Part shown: positions 41,726 to 51,383 of the stretch, in pieces | How the letters are laid out: every line of letters starts with the position of its first letter | Numbering within the stretch: the first letter of the stretch is position 1 | NCBI GenBank assembly: GCA_946186375.1 | Contig: CAMHMZ010000002.1 | Location: forward strand, 96,478-160,477 | DNA: 64,000 nt | Source: an uncultured Clostridia bacterium | GTDB lineage: Bacteria > Bacillota > Clostridia > Oscillospirales > Oscillospiraceae | Reading direction: 5' to 3' | Program-made: the position numbers and the translations under genes | The notes under the pieces: model-generated | Database searches by the model: none | Told to the model about the DNA's origin: nothing | The model's input: the letters and a program-made list of their open reading frames with translations, nothing else

Positions 41726-42955
41726 TCAGCCCATGGCCTTCAGGATATCCCAGTAATTGCCCACGGTGTAGTTGGCGCCCTCGTAGGTCCCGCTGATGAT
41801 CGACATGGCGCGCGTCCAGGCCTCTCCACCCTCCACATAGGGTGCGGGCTGATAATTGTTCAGCGAATTGACGCCCGGGACGCCCTTTTCAAGATCCAGC
41901 GAGCTGCTGATGGAGCAGGGAATGAAGGCATAGCTGTCCAGCGTCACCTCGCTTCCCCGGCGGCAGAGGGTGATCTGCGCAATGCCGGTATCGTAGGAGG
42001 CCGGATCCTTTCCATTGCCGGGGTTCGTGTGGCCGCCGAAGATCCAGTTGCCGAGGCCGTAGAAGATGATGCCATCCCCGTAAAGCTCAGCCGGCTGAAG
42101 GCGGTGCGCGTGCGTGCAGTAGACGCTGCCGAAGCCCGCGTCGATGGCATAGCGGCAGAGCTCGACCTGGACGTCGGTCGTCTCATAGTTGCCCTCGGTG
42201 CCCATGTGCAGGCAGGCAATGGTGTACTCGGCTCCCATGTCAGAGAGCTTGCCGACGGCCGCGTCGATCATCTGCTTGCTTTCGCTGACAAGCTTCGTCT
42301 GCGAGTCGGCGGAGAGCAGGGAGAAGGCGTTGCCGGTCAGACCGTTATAGAGACAGTAAAGGCCGATCTTTACACCGCCGTCCGCCTCATACAGATAGCA
42401 CTCGTCCTCGCCCGCGCTCGCGACACCCACGTCCTGGAGGGCTTTTACCGTGTCGTCATAGGCCTTCTGCCCGAAATCCAGCGTGTGGTTGTTGGCCAGG
42501 GTGGCAAACTCCACGCTGCCCTCGGAGAGGATGTTGGCGTAGGCGGCCTTGCCGAGGAACGAGAACTGCTCGATGGAGCTGTAATGCTCGTCAGAAAGGT
42601 TGCACTCGAGATTGGCGATGGTCAGATAATCCTTGTCGAGAAACTGCACGGTTTTGGCGAAGGGATAGGCGTAGTCATCCCCCACCGTCATCTGCAGGCC
42701 GATGCCCCAGTAGAGCTTATCCTTGGATGCGGAGAGCGTGCAGTCGCCCACCATGGAGATGGTGTAATATTCCGGTTCCACCTCGCCCGTCGGCTCCGGC
42801 TCCTGCGTGAGCTCGACGGGCTCGACCGCGGGCGCTTTCGGCGTGTCCGCTCCCCTGCCGCGCAGTGCGATCATGCCGGCGAGCGCCAGCACAAGAACTG
42901 CGAGCAGGAGGATCAGCGGAATTTGGCTGCTTTGTTTTTTACTTTTTCTTGCCAT
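41726..42955 (-). CDS. CapA-family protein (poly-gamma-glutamate/capsule metallophosphatase-like)
   Basis: Protein of 409 residues with a single N-terminal membrane anchor (about 12-31) and a Glu/Pro-rich linker. CapA motifs are clear: MVGDCTLS, ANLECNLSD, LANNHTLDFG and THAHRLQPAE, which match the dinuclear-metal calcineurin-type fold. The domain is outside the cell. Family members assist poly-gamma-glutamate or capsule assembly and some hydrolyse phosphoesters; no capsule genes lie nearby, so the role here is open. AAGGAG precedes the ATG. Confidence 0.88.
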   Translation of the reverse strand: MARKSKKQSSQIPLILLLAVLVLALAGMIALRGRGADTPKAPAVEPVELTQEPEPTGEVEPEYYTISMVGDCTLSASKDKLYWGIGLQMTVGDDYAYPFAKTVQFLDKDYLTIANLECNLSDEHYSSIEQFSFLGKAAYANILSEGSVEFATLANNHTLDFGQKAYDDTVKALQDVGVASAGEDECYLYEADGGVKIGLYCLYNGLTGNAFSLLSADSQTKLVSESKQMIDAAVGKLSDMGAEYTIACLHMGTEGNYETTDVQVELCRYAIDAGFGSVYCTHAHRLQPAELYGDGIIFYGLGNWIFGGHTNPGNGKDPASYDTGIAQITLCRRGSEVTLDSYAFIPCSISSSLDLEKGVPGVNSLNNYQPAPYVEGGEAWTRAMSIISGTYEGANYTVGNYWDILKAMG

Positions 42956-42986
42956 GGAAATAAATACTCCTTAGAGAAAGCTTCGA

Positions 42987-44858
42987 TCAATCGTCCTGAC
43001 CCTTTACCGCCGGGTCAAACTCACACCTGGCCCAGACAAATCCGCCGGAGGGCAGCGTCACGGCGGTCTTCTCAAGGGCCTCACCGCTCATAAGATCCGT
43101 ATAGTCGCCCCATTCGGAAAAGCCTACTGTCTTTTCCCGGTCGCTGAAATTAAAGAGGCCGATGAGCTGCTCGTCCTGATAATAGCGGCCAATGCCCAGG
43201 ACCGCATCGTCCCCGGTGTTGACGACCCAGACGTCCGCCGCGCCGTCAAAGACACGGTGCTCCGCACGGAGCGTTTCCAGCCTGCGCAGGCCGAGGAAAA
43301 GCGTCCCCTGCGGCGTATCGGGATCGTGCCTGTTTTCTGCGTCCTCCCAGCGAAGCCTGCCGCGGTGCAGGTAACGGCTGTCCTCGCGCTTGAGCTGGTC
43401 GTCGTGATAGCCGAGGTCGTTTTCCTGGGCGATCTCGTCGCCGCTGTAGAGCACGGGGATGCCGCTGAGCGTGAGCATATAGGCGTGCAGCATCAGATCG
43501 AGCCGCAGCGCCCACTGAAGCTTCAGCCCGTCGCCTTCCTTCCGCGCAGACTCCACGCCGCAGAGGGAGGCCGAGGTGCCGCAGAGCCGGGCGTCGCCGA
43601 GCGTCGGATCGTCGTTGTACAGCTCGCCGCGGGCGGGGCTGCCCGGCCACTTGCCGGTCAGATAGTCGTTGAGATACTTCTTGTGCGCGACCTCCTCCAT
43701 GCCGAAGCGGGAGAGGAACTCGTAATCGAGGCCCCAGCCGATATCGTCGTGGCAGCGCAGGTAGTTCAAAAAGCAGTAGTCCTTCGGCAGCGCGAAGACC
43801 TGTCCGAGCTGGTGGCGCAGGAGGCGAACGTCGCCGGTCGCGACCGTGTGCCAGGTGCTGGCCATAGTCGTGACATTATAGAGCATATGGCACTCCGGCT
43901 TTTCCAACGTGCCGAAATACGGCACGACCTTGCTCGGCTCCATGACTACCTCACCCAGCAGGAGGGTGCCGGGGCAGACGATCTCACACACGAGACGCAT
44001 CATGCGTACCAGCGTATGTACCTGCGGAAGGTTGCGGCATTTCGTGCCGAGTTCCTTCCAGATATACGGCACCGCGTCGAGCCGGATGACGTCCACGCCC
44101 TGGTTGCAGAGATAGAGCATGTTCTCCGTCATATCGTTGAAGACCGCAGGCTCGGCGTAATTCAGATCCCACTGATAGGGATAGAAGGTCGTCATGACGA
44201 CCTTGCCGGCCTCCTCGCAGAAGGTGAAGTTGCCCGGGGCCGTCGTGGGAAAGACCTGCGGTACCGTCTTTTCGAATTCCTGTGGAATACTCCAGTCATC
44301 ATAGAAGAAATAGCGCTTCTGCATCTCAAGGTCCCCGGCGCGCGCCGCCCTGGCCCATGCGTGATCCTCGCTCGTGTGGTTCATCACGAAATCCAGGCAG
44401 AGAGCGATCCCCCGCTCGTGGCATTCCCCGGCAAGCCGCGCCAGATCCTCCATCGTGCCGAGCTCCGGCTGCACCTTCCGGAAGTCGGCGACCGCGTAAC
44501 CGCCGTCGCTGCGTCCGGCGGGGCTTTCCAGAAGCGGCATGAGGTGCAGATAGTTGACGCCGCATTCCTCGATATAATCCAGCTTTTTCCGCACGCCTTC
44601 GAGGTTTCCTGCGAAGGCGTCCACATACATAAGCATGCCGACCATGTCGTGACGCTTGTACCAGAACGTGTCTCTCTCACGCTCTTGATCAAGTCTCCTG
44701 AGTACAGCGCTCCTGCTCTCCCACATGCGGCGCATCATATCCACAAAAGAAGCGAAGGCAGCTTCATTCCGATACAGCTGCAGATACAAATTTTTGAGCT
44801 CTTCACCGTGCCTGAGGAAGCGCTCTTCAAAAACGGGATCCCGCGTGACGTCTTCCAT
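42987..44858 (-). CDS. GH13 family glycoside hydrolase, amylosucrase-like
   Basis: Protein of 623 residues, the amylosucrase size. The N-terminal helical domain (LKNLYLQLYRNEAAFASFVDMMRRM) is typical of amylosucrase. GH13 motifs: I DFVMNHTSEDH, II GVDVIRLDAV (nucleophile Asp), III LLGEVV (acid Glu), IV RCHDDIGW. A C-terminal beta domain ends near FVWARCEF. It would transfer glucose from sucrose, making a glucan, or act as a sucrose hydrolase. No signal peptide. The ATG at 44858 has GGAGG ten bases upstream. No sugar transporter is adjacent. Confidence 0.85.
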   Translation of the reverse strand: MEDVTRDPVFEERFLRHGEELKNLYLQLYRNEAAFASFVDMMRRMWESRSAVLRRLDQERERDTFWYKRHDMVGMLMYVDAFAGNLEGVRKKLDYIEECGVNYLHLMPLLESPAGRSDGGYAVADFRKVQPELGTMEDLARLAGECHERGIALCLDFVMNHTSEDHAWARAARAGDLEMQKRYFFYDDWSIPQEFEKTVPQVFPTTAPGNFTFCEEAGKVVMTTFYPYQWDLNYAEPAVFNDMTENMLYLCNQGVDVIRLDAVPYIWKELGTKCRNLPQVHTLVRMMRLVCEIVCPGTLLLGEVVMEPSKVVPYFGTLEKPECHMLYNVTTMASTWHTVATGDVRLLRHQLGQVFALPKDYCFLNYLRCHDDIGWGLDYEFLSRFGMEEVAHKKYLNDYLTGKWPGSPARGELYNDDPTLGDARLCGTSASLCGVESARKEGDGLKLQWALRLDLMLHAYMLTLSGIPVLYSGDEIAQENDLGYHDDQLKREDSRYLHRGRLRWEDAENRHDPDTPQGTLFLGLRRLETLRAEHRVFDGAADVWVVNTGDDAVLGIGRYYQDEQLIGLFNFSDREKTVGFSEWGDYTDLMSGEALEKTAVTLPSGGFVWARCEFDPAVKGQDD

Positions 44859-45036
44859 ATGCAAAGCCCTCCGTCCATCTATGATCCGTTTGCCTGTATT
44901 TTTGTATTTTACCATAGCCGCGGCGGAAAGAAAAGGTTTTCCTTCTCTCTTTCTTATCCACTGCTCGAAATGTTTCGTTCAACGCGCCAAGGACGTTCGA
45001 CTCCGGCGTTTTTTTGCAGACTGTGCTGATTATCCG

Positions 45037-45065
45037 TTGATTTTCAGCTTGTTTCATGATATAAA
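45037..45065 (+). promoter_or_regulatory. Promoter of the FnIII-NlpC/P60 gene
   Basis: TTGATT (45037-45042), 17-base spacer, TATAAA (45060-45065), followed by a leader of about 100 bases. The 310-base gap 44859-45168 also holds CGAAATGTTTCG (44966-44977), a small palindrome that might be an operator for the divergent amylosucrase gene. Confidence 0.7.
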
Positions 45066-45168
45066 TAAAATGAATTGGTTTATGTATTCAGCGCGTGGAT
45101 GACTCTTTTCCGCTTACCCTCACGCAAACATCCGGCAGCTATACGAACTTGAAATGGAGGTACAGTTT

Positions 45169-47688
45169 ATGAAAAAATTCAAAACCGTAGTCGCCCTGCT
45201 TTGTCTTGTCTGCCTTCTGGTCGCAGCAAGCCCTCTCGTCGCGTGGGCTGATTCCCAGCTTTCCAAGCCGGTGATCTCCAGTGTCACCAACACGGCCAAG
45301 GGCGTCACCGTCGAATGGAAGGCCGTCAGCGGCGCGGCCAAATACCGTGTATACCAGAAGGGTCCGGACGACGCCAAATGGGTCAAGGTCGCCGACACGA
45401 AGAACACCAAATACGAAGACACCAAGGTCGTCAGCGGCACTAAATATCAGTTTGCCGTTCGCTGCCTGAACAGCAAGGGCAAGCTCGTCAGCGATTTCTC
45501 CAAGGCCAAGACGCTGACCTATATCGCCCGGCCCACGATCGCAAGCGTCACCAATGCCAAAGCAGGCGTCAAGATCGAATGGAACAAGGTCGCAGGTGCA
45601 ACAAAATACCGCGTCTTTCGCAAAGGTCCGAACGACAGCAGTTGGGTGAAGCTGGCCGACGTGTCCGGCACCAAGTACACCGACAAGACAGCCAAGAGCG
45701 GCACCAAGTATTCCTATGCGCTCAAGAGCCTTGTCAGCGGTAAAGCCCGCAACGTTTTCTCCGCCAGCAAAAGCATTACCTATATCGCCCGTCCTGCCAT
45801 TTCCAGTGTATCGAGCACGAAAAACGGCGTCACGATCAAATGGAAGGCTGTGACTGGTGCCGAAGCATACCGTGTGTACCGCAAGGGGCCAGGTGAGAGC
45901 AGCTTCAAGAAGCTTGCTGATGTCACTGCCAAGCAGTATATCGACAAGACAGCCGAGAGCGGCTCCAAATATACCTACAAGCTTGAGTGCGTGAACAAGT
46001 CCGGCAAGGTCGTCAGCGCCGGCTCTGCCACCAAGAGTCTCACTTACATTGCCCGCCCGGCCATCTCTTCCCTGGAAGCTACGGACACGGGCGTCAAAAT
46101 CAGCTGGTCCAAGGTGGAGGGTGCCGCGAAATACCGCATCTTCCGCAAAGGGCCCGGCGAGAACTCCTTCAAAAAGCTGACGGATACCGCCAAGCTCAGC
46201 TATGTCGACAAGACCGCGAAGGACGGCGAGAAATACATCTACCGTCTGCGTTCCATCAACAGCGCCGGGAAGGTCGTCAACACCTTCTCCGCCACCAAGA
46301 GCATCGTATACTCCATCAGTGCCAAGGTCTATGTCAGCGCGCCGCGCCTGACCATATATAAGGAGAAGAGCAACAGCGCCGAGAAGACCCATATCCGCTA
46401 TATGGCCGAGGTCAAGCTGCTTACCAGTTTCCCCGATAAGAACGTCGGCAAATGGATTCCTCTGGAATACAACGGTAAAACCTGGTATTACTACCAGAAG
46501 CCGGGCGTAGACATGGTGACGACAGAGAAGAGCAGCTTTTCCTACTCTACCAGCACCAAATATCAGCGCGAAGTTGTCGATCTGGCGCTCTCCTTCCTCA
46601 ACAAGCCCACGCGCTACGAGAAAACCCATGACAGCACTCTGCTCGGCAAGCCGGACGACCAGGGTGTCTACTGCTTCGACTGCTCCGGCTTTACCTCCTA
46701 TGTCATCAACACCGTCATGCAGAAATACATCCCGGCTTACAAGATCTCTGTTGACGTGGACGAGCAGTATGTCACCGGTACTATCTACAACAAGGGCTAC
46801 AGCGGAACCTTCTCGGCCAAGACGATCATCGCCAAGGGCAAGGCCTTTGATCAGTCGAAGCTTCAGCCGGGCGATCTGATCTTCTTCAAGCAGATCAACA
46901 AGGACGATACCACCCGTACCGTCGACCATGTGGGCATCTATCTGGGCAAGGGAGAGTACATCCACAGCGTGCATGAGTTCGCGGTGAACGTCTCCTGCAT
47001 GAAGGACTTCAACCTCGAGGATTTCATCGCCGCTATCCGCGTGCTGCCCGGAAGCGAAAACCCGATCGGGGCGACCATGTACACCGTCAAGTCGACGAAG
47101 CTCTACGCTGAAATGACTCTCTCCACCGTCGTCGAAACGATCGAGGCGGGACAGGCCGTCACGCTGCAGTATACGAACAAGGACGGCAGCCTCGCCTATG
47201 TCGAGCACGGGACCAAGAAGGGCTTTGTCAAGATTGAAAATCTGAGCGAGGAGGATCCGTTCAGCAGTGAGACCCGTTATGTTGCGGCCGCATCTGTTAA
47301 GCTATATGTCAATCGCGGCGGCAGCGGGGAGAGCGTCAGCGTAAGAATCGGCACAAAACTGGATTACCAGGGTCAGTACGGCACCTCGCAGAACTACAAG
47401 GTTATCTACAACTCCAAGGAATACTACATTTGGATCCCCTCCGGCCGTTCGATCGACGAGGTGCTCTCATCGAATAAAGATATCGCCACGACGGTTCAGA
47501 AGACCGTCAAGTGCACTGCCGGCTGCTCCGTATATGCCGAACCTCTTTCCACAGCCACAAAGACCGGCTCGCTGAAAGTTGGAGATTCTGTCGGCGTTGT
47601 TGCCTATTCCTTCTCCGACAGCACCTGGGCCTATGTAAAGCTCTCTGACGGCAGCTACGGATACGTCTATTCGAAAAATCTTGGGTAA
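45169..47688 (+). CDS. Secreted FnIII-repeat NlpC/P60 cell-wall hydrolase with SH3-like domains
   Basis: Protein of 839 residues. A signal peptide (about 1-28) precedes four fibronectin-III-like repeats (residues about 33-380, each about 88 long and starting RPxISSV with KGxTxxWKxVxGAxKYRVY). The NlpC/P60 domain (about 465-625) has catalytic Cys near 505 (CFDCSGFTSY) and His near 587 (VDHVGIYLG). Three SH3-like stretches follow (e.g. TKLYAEMTLS, VKLYVNRG, CSVYAEP). It would cut peptidoglycan peptide bonds outside the cell. GGAGG precedes the ATG. Single gene with its own promoter and terminator. Confidence 0.92.
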   Translation: MKKFKTVVALLCLVCLLVAASPLVAWADSQLSKPVISSVTNTAKGVTVEWKAVSGAAKYRVYQKGPDDAKWVKVADTKNTKYEDTKVVSGTKYQFAVRCLNSKGKLVSDFSKAKTLTYIARPTIASVTNAKAGVKIEWNKVAGATKYRVFRKGPNDSSWVKLADVSGTKYTDKTAKSGTKYSYALKSLVSGKARNVFSASKSITYIARPAISSVSSTKNGVTIKWKAVTGAEAYRVYRKGPGESSFKKLADVTAKQYIDKTAESGSKYTYKLECVNKSGKVVSAGSATKSLTYIARPAISSLEATDTGVKISWSKVEGAAKYRIFRKGPGENSFKKLTDTAKLSYVDKTAKDGEKYIYRLRSINSAGKVVNTFSATKSIVYSISAKVYVSAPRLTIYKEKSNSAEKTHIRYMAEVKLLTSFPDKNVGKWIPLEYNGKTWYYYQKPGVDMVTTEKSSFSYSTSTKYQREVVDLALSFLNKPTRYEKTHDSTLLGKPDDQGVYCFDCSGFTSYVINTVMQKYIPAYKISVDVDEQYVTGTIYNKGYSGTFSAKTIIAKGKAFDQSKLQPGDLIFFKQINKDDTTRTVDHVGIYLGKGEYIHSVHEFAVNVSCMKDFNLEDFIAAIRVLPGSENPIGATMYTVKSTKLYAEMTLSTVVETIEAGQAVTLQYTNKDGSLAYVEHGTKKGFVKIENLSEEDPFSSETRYVAAASVKLYVNRGGSGESVSVRIGTKLDYQGQYGTSQNYKVIYNSKEYYIWIPSGRSIDEVLSSNKDIATTVQKTVKCTAGCSVYAEPLSTATKTGSLKVGDSVGVVAYSFSDSTWAYVKLSDGSYGYVYSKNLG
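45265..46316 (+). repeat. Four tandem FnIII-coding repeats
   Basis: Repeats begin at about 45265, 45529, 45790 and 46054, giving periods of 264, 261 and 264 bases. All code for the same fold with strong protein-level similarity (GVxIxWKxVxGAxKYRV). DNA identity is moderate, so they are old duplications. Confidence 0.85.
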
Positions 47689-47714
47689 ATCTCTGTGTGA
47701 TCATACAGGAACTC

Positions 47715-47736
47715 GGCGCGTCAAATATGACGCGCC
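47715..47736 (+). terminator. Intrinsic terminator after the FnIII-NlpC/P60 gene
   Basis: GGCGCGTCA (47715-47723), loop AATA, TGACGCGCC (47728-47736), then GGTTTTTA. Confidence 0.85.
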
Positions 47737-47832
47737 GGTTTTTATGCTCAGTTCCCTTCGCTTTCCTGCGTTTTGGCGCGCAGACCTGTTCAAAAAGCAG
47801 CAAAACAGTCCTTTTGCGTGAAGCCAAACTTC

Positions 47833-47861
47833 TTGCCATGGCCTTGCGTTTGAGATATGAT
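47833..47861 (+). promoter_or_regulatory. Promoter of the alpha/beta-hydrolase gene
   Basis: TTGCCA (47833-47838), 17-base spacer, TATGAT (47856-47861), 32 bases before the ATG. Confidence 0.75.
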
Positions 47862-47893
47862 AGAGATATAAAGAACGACAGGAAGGATGTCCT

Positions 47894-48847
47894 ATGAAAA
47901 AGCCCCTGTTTCCGCTTGCCCTTTTTCCGGCTGTGCCGCTTGCGGTCAGCTTCGCGCTGACAGACCTCATCATGCACATCGCGGTCGACCGTGAGATCCC
48001 GAAGCCGCTCGTTTCCGCGCTGAGCCTCATCGAGGGGCAGAAAAGCGGCGAGGATCCCTACGCCATGTTCGAGGAGCCGGCGAAGGAGCTGGCCGCCGCG
48101 CCGCATGAGATCGTTCATCTGACCGCGCACGACGGTACGGAGCTCGTAGGCCACTGGTTCAAACACCCGAAGGCCGAGCGGATCATCCTGGCCGCCCATG
48201 GCTGGCGCTCGGTCTGGAACCGGGATTTCTGCCTGGTCTGCCGCTTCTGGGCGGCCAACAACTGCAGCGTCCTGTACATCGAGCAGCGCGGGCAGGGGCA
48301 GAGCGGCGGCGACGCGATCGGCTTCGGCATGCTCGAGCACGAGGATCTGCCGGATTGGCTGCGCTGGATCAGTGCGCGCTGCGGCGATGCGCTGCCGGTC
48401 TATCTCGCCGGGATCTCCATGGGTGCGAGCACGGTTCTGATGGCCGCCGACCAGGAGCTTCCGGGCAAGGTGCGCGGCATCATGGCCGACTGCGGCTTTA
48501 CCTCCACGGAGGCTATCTGGGAGCACGTGGCGCGCAGAAACCTGCATCTGCCCTATCTTCTGATGCGCTACACCGCGCGGCTTCTGTGTCAGCTGCGGCT
48601 CGGGCGGCTGCCGAATGCCTGCTCGACGGTCAAGGCGCTCTCGAACAGCCGCTATCCGGTCCTTCTTATCCACGGGGAGGACGACGGCTTTGTCCCCTGC
48701 TCCATGACGCGGGAGAACTACGCGGCCTGCCGGGCGCCGAAAAAGCTGCTGCTCGTCCCCAGCGCCATCCACGGGCTGAGCTACGTCGTCATGCGGGAGG
48801 AGTACGAGGCGATTGAAAAGCAGTTCTGGGCGGAGAACGACGGCTAA
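47894..48847 (+). CDS. Alpha/beta hydrolase, membrane-anchored
   Basis: Protein of 317 residues. A short hydrophobic N-terminus (FPLALFPAVPLAVSFALTDL) may be an uncleaved anchor. The hydrolase fold shows ILAAHGWRSVWNRDF (oxyanion loop), the nucleophile elbow GISMGAS, an Asp in LLIHGEDDGFVP and a His in SAIHGLSY. It belongs to the YqkD/BAAT-like group of serine hydrolases. The substrate is unknown. AAGGAT lies before the ATG. It is a single gene ending at a strong bidirectional terminator. Confidence 0.87.
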   Translation: MKKPLFPLALFPAVPLAVSFALTDLIMHIAVDREIPKPLVSALSLIEGQKSGEDPYAMFEEPAKELAAAPHEIVHLTAHDGTELVGHWFKHPKAERIILAAHGWRSVWNRDFCLVCRFWAANNCSVLYIEQRGQGQSGGDAIGFGMLEHEDLPDWLRWISARCGDALPVYLAGISMGASTVLMAADQELPGKVRGIMADCGFTSTEAIWEHVARRNLHLPYLLMRYTARLLCQLRLGRLPNACSTVKALSNSRYPVLLIHGEDDGFVPCSMTRENYAACRAPKKLLLVPSAIHGLSYVVMREEYEAIEKQFWAENDG

Positions 48848-48888
48848 GCAATCCCCTGTTGAAGTATTTGACCGAACATAGACGAAGG

Positions 48889-48916
48889 GCGGACCGCGTC
48901 ATTTGACGCGGTCCGC
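48889..48916. terminator. Bidirectional terminator between the hydrolase and GH3 genes
   Basis: GCGGACCGCGTCA (48889-48901) pairs perfectly with TGACGCGGTCCGC (48904-48916), then GCTGTTATTGTTTT. Confidence 0.85.
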
Positions 48917-48938
48917 GCTGTTATTGTTTTGGATGTGA

Positions 48939-51356
48939 TCAGGGATTGGTCAGGCGCTTGGCCATGGCGATGATGCGCGAGGCGTTGCGCTCGAGCTCGC
49001 GGCGCGTGACGGTGCCGTCCTTGAGCCCCTTGAGGATCGCCTGTACGTCCCCCTTGCCGCCCGGCATGGTGAGATCGTTGCCCGCCGCGGCGATCCTGGC
49101 GGCGTTCGGCGCGGCGTGTTTCTGCCCCATCGAGGTAAAGGCGATGATCCAGTCGGTCATCACGATGCCCTCATAGCCGAATTCCGAACGCAGGATATCC
49201 TCGATCAGATCCCCGCGCTCCGAGGTGTGCGTACCGTTGAGGAGGTTATACGAGGTCATCAGCGCGTGCGGCTGGCTCTCGCGCACCGCGACGCCGAAGC
49301 CGCGGAGGTAGATCTCGCGCATTGCGCGCTCGCTGACGAGGCTGTTGTTGCTGTAGCGGTTGAGCTCCTGGTTGTTGGCGGCGTAGTGCTTGATCGTCGT
49401 GCCGCAGCCGGGGTGCTTCTGCACGCCCTTTGTGATGGCCGCCGCGAAGCGCCCGGAGATCAGCGGGTCTTCGGAGAAATACTCGAAGTTGCGGCCGCAG
49501 CGGATGTCGCGGTGGATATTCAGCGCGGGCGCAAGCCAGAGATGTACGCCGAAACGCTCCATCTCGTCGCCGACGAGATCGCCGCACTGCTCGGCCAGCG
49601 CCGTGTTCCAGCTCTGCGCGATGGCGGTTCCGATGGGGATCGCCGTGCAGTACTGCTCGCGTACCTCGCCCTTCCTTTTCCTGTCGGACAGAAGCTTCAT
49701 CAGCATGGTCACGGGCGCGGGCATCATGTCCAGCACGCTCTCCGGCATGGTCTGGCCGATCGGGTGCACGCCTTTTTCGTCGACGGTGTACTCCCGGCTC
49801 AGCCGCAGCCCGGCCGGGCCGTCGGCCATGACGAGGACCGGGACGTTCTTGTCCCTGAGCTTTCCGGTCGTTTCGCCCGCGGCGCCCGCCACGCTCTGGG
49901 AGGCCTCGCCGATGACGCTCATCGTGCCGAGCCCCTCCTGGAAGGAACCGACGCTGAGCAGCGCCAGCTCCTCGTTCGTGAGGCTTGCGGCGATGGGATC
50001 GCGCGGGTCTTCTCTGTCATAGCGGCAGACGCGCGTTTCCACGGCATCGGCCGAGAGCGGCAGGACGCGGACAAAGCGCAGCGTCTCCTTCTCCTGCACA
50101 GGCGGCGTCCAGTCCGTAAAGTCCGGCTTGCCGCAGCAGTTTTTGACCTTCTCGGTCACAGCGGTCCGGTCGAGCCGGACGACGGCTGCGGGCTTCGTTT
50201 CCGCGCTCGAGGCGCCGAGACGGAGGACGTAATCGCCGCCCTCAAGGAGCCAGGACGCGCTCTGTTCGTCGTAGGAGGCTATGTCCCGCATCTGGAAGCT
50301 TAGCGTGAGAGTCTCGCTCTCGCCCGGCGCGAGTTCCTTCGTCTTGGCGAAGGCAGCCAGGCTCTGATAAGGCTTGTCCAGCTTCCCCTGCGGCGCGGAC
50401 ACGTAAAGCTGCGCGACCTCGCGGCCGGGGCGAGAGCCGGTGTTGGTCACAGCGGCTTCCACCGTGACCGCCTCCCCTTCGATCCGCGCGGCCTTGAGCT
50501 TCAGCGCAAAGTCTGTATAGCCGAGGCCGAAGCCGAAGGGAAACAGCGGTTTTACCCCTACGGAGTCGAAATAGCGGTAGCCGACGTACACGCCCTCGCG
50601 GTAGCGGGTATCCTCGCGGTCGCCGAATTCGCCGATCGTCTGATAGGCGTCCCAGGCGGCCCAGGTGGTGGTCAGCTTGCCGGATGGCACGCTGCGGCCG
50701 AGCAGGAGATCCGCGAGGATATCGCCGGTCTCCACGCCGAGCTGGCTGAGCACGAGGATGTTCTTCACCCCGCTCACCGGGCTCAGATCCACGACGCCGC
50801 CGACGTTGAGCACCAGCATGAACTTCTCATAGTGCTCGTTCAGCGCGAGGATATCGCGCTTTTCCGTCTCGGTCAGCAGGATGTCGCCGGGAACTGTCTG
50901 CCGGTCCGAGCCCTCGCCCGAGATGCGGGAGAGGACATAGACGGCGCTCTCGCCCCTGCCGCGCAGGGGGATGTTGTACTCCGGCTCCGGCATGACGGCG
51001 CCCATGGCGTCGAGCATGGCGAAGGCGCCGCGCTTCTTGCCGTCTTCCCTCATTTTGCGCAGGAAGGCCTTCTTGGCCTCGGCGCGTACGCTGTCATAGC
51101 TGTCGAGCCAGAATTTCGTGCTGACGGTGAAGCCCGCGTTCTCCAGCCCCTCCTCGACCGTCACGAAGCGGCGGGAGTTGACCTCGCCCGAGCCGGTGCC
51201 GCCCTTGATCGTGCGCCGTGCGCCGCTGCCGAAGAGCGCGATCTCGCCGGGCTCTTCCAGCGGGAAGGCTCCGTCTCTTCTGAGAAGGACGGCGCACTCC
51301 GCGCCGAGGGTGCGCATGAGCTTATTGTGAAGGATCTCATACTCGTTTTCTTTCAT
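48939..51356 (-). CDS. GH3 beta-glucosidase-like enzyme with inverted domain order
   Basis: Protein of 805 residues. Most GH3 enzymes have the TIM barrel first. Here the alpha/beta-sandwich domain opens the protein (about 150-300, with ILVLSQLGVETGDILADLLLG and the PLFPFGFGLGYT motif), then an FnIII-like domain, and the TIM barrel (about 460-805) lies at the C-terminus. The barrel has KHYAANNQE and the nucleophile Asp near 735 (GIVMTDW). The inverted order is known for a subset of clostridial and ruminal GH3 enzymes. No signal peptide. It lies 27 bases after sufB in the same direction. Confidence 0.88.
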   Translation of the reverse strand: MKENEYEILHNKLMRTLGAECAVLLRRDGAFPLEEPGEIALFGSGARRTIKGGTGSGEVNSRRFVTVEEGLENAGFTVSTKFWLDSYDSVRAEAKKAFLRKMREDGKKRGAFAMLDAMGAVMPEPEYNIPLRGRGESAVYVLSRISGEGSDRQTVPGDILLTETEKRDILALNEHYEKFMLVLNVGGVVDLSPVSGVKNILVLSQLGVETGDILADLLLGRSVPSGKLTTTWAAWDAYQTIGEFGDREDTRYREGVYVGYRYFDSVGVKPLFPFGFGLGYTDFALKLKAARIEGEAVTVEAAVTNTGSRPGREVAQLYVSAPQGKLDKPYQSLAAFAKTKELAPGESETLTLSFQMRDIASYDEQSASWLLEGGDYVLRLGASSAETKPAAVVRLDRTAVTEKVKNCCGKPDFTDWTPPVQEKETLRFVRVLPLSADAVETRVCRYDREDPRDPIAASLTNEELALLSVGSFQEGLGTMSVIGEASQSVAGAAGETTGKLRDKNVPVLVMADGPAGLRLSREYTVDEKGVHPIGQTMPESVLDMMPAPVTMLMKLLSDRKRKGEVREQYCTAIPIGTAIAQSWNTALAEQCGDLVGDEMERFGVHLWLAPALNIHRDIRCGRNFEYFSEDPLISGRFAAAITKGVQKHPGCGTTIKHYAANNQELNRYSNNSLVSERAMREIYLRGFGVAVRESQPHALMTSYNLLNGTHTSERGDLIEDILRSEFGYEGIVMTDWIIAFTSMGQKHAAPNAARIAAAGNDLTMPGGKGDVQAILKGLKDGTVTRRELERNASRIIAMAKRLTNP

Positions 51357-51383
51357 GCTGTCGCCTCCGTAAAGTATAGGATA

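Noticed and set aside
45139..47208. 689-residue minus-strand open frame opposite the NlpC/P60 gene
   Set aside because: The plus strand has a signal peptide, FnIII repeats and a catalytic domain; the antisense frame has no recognisable domain.
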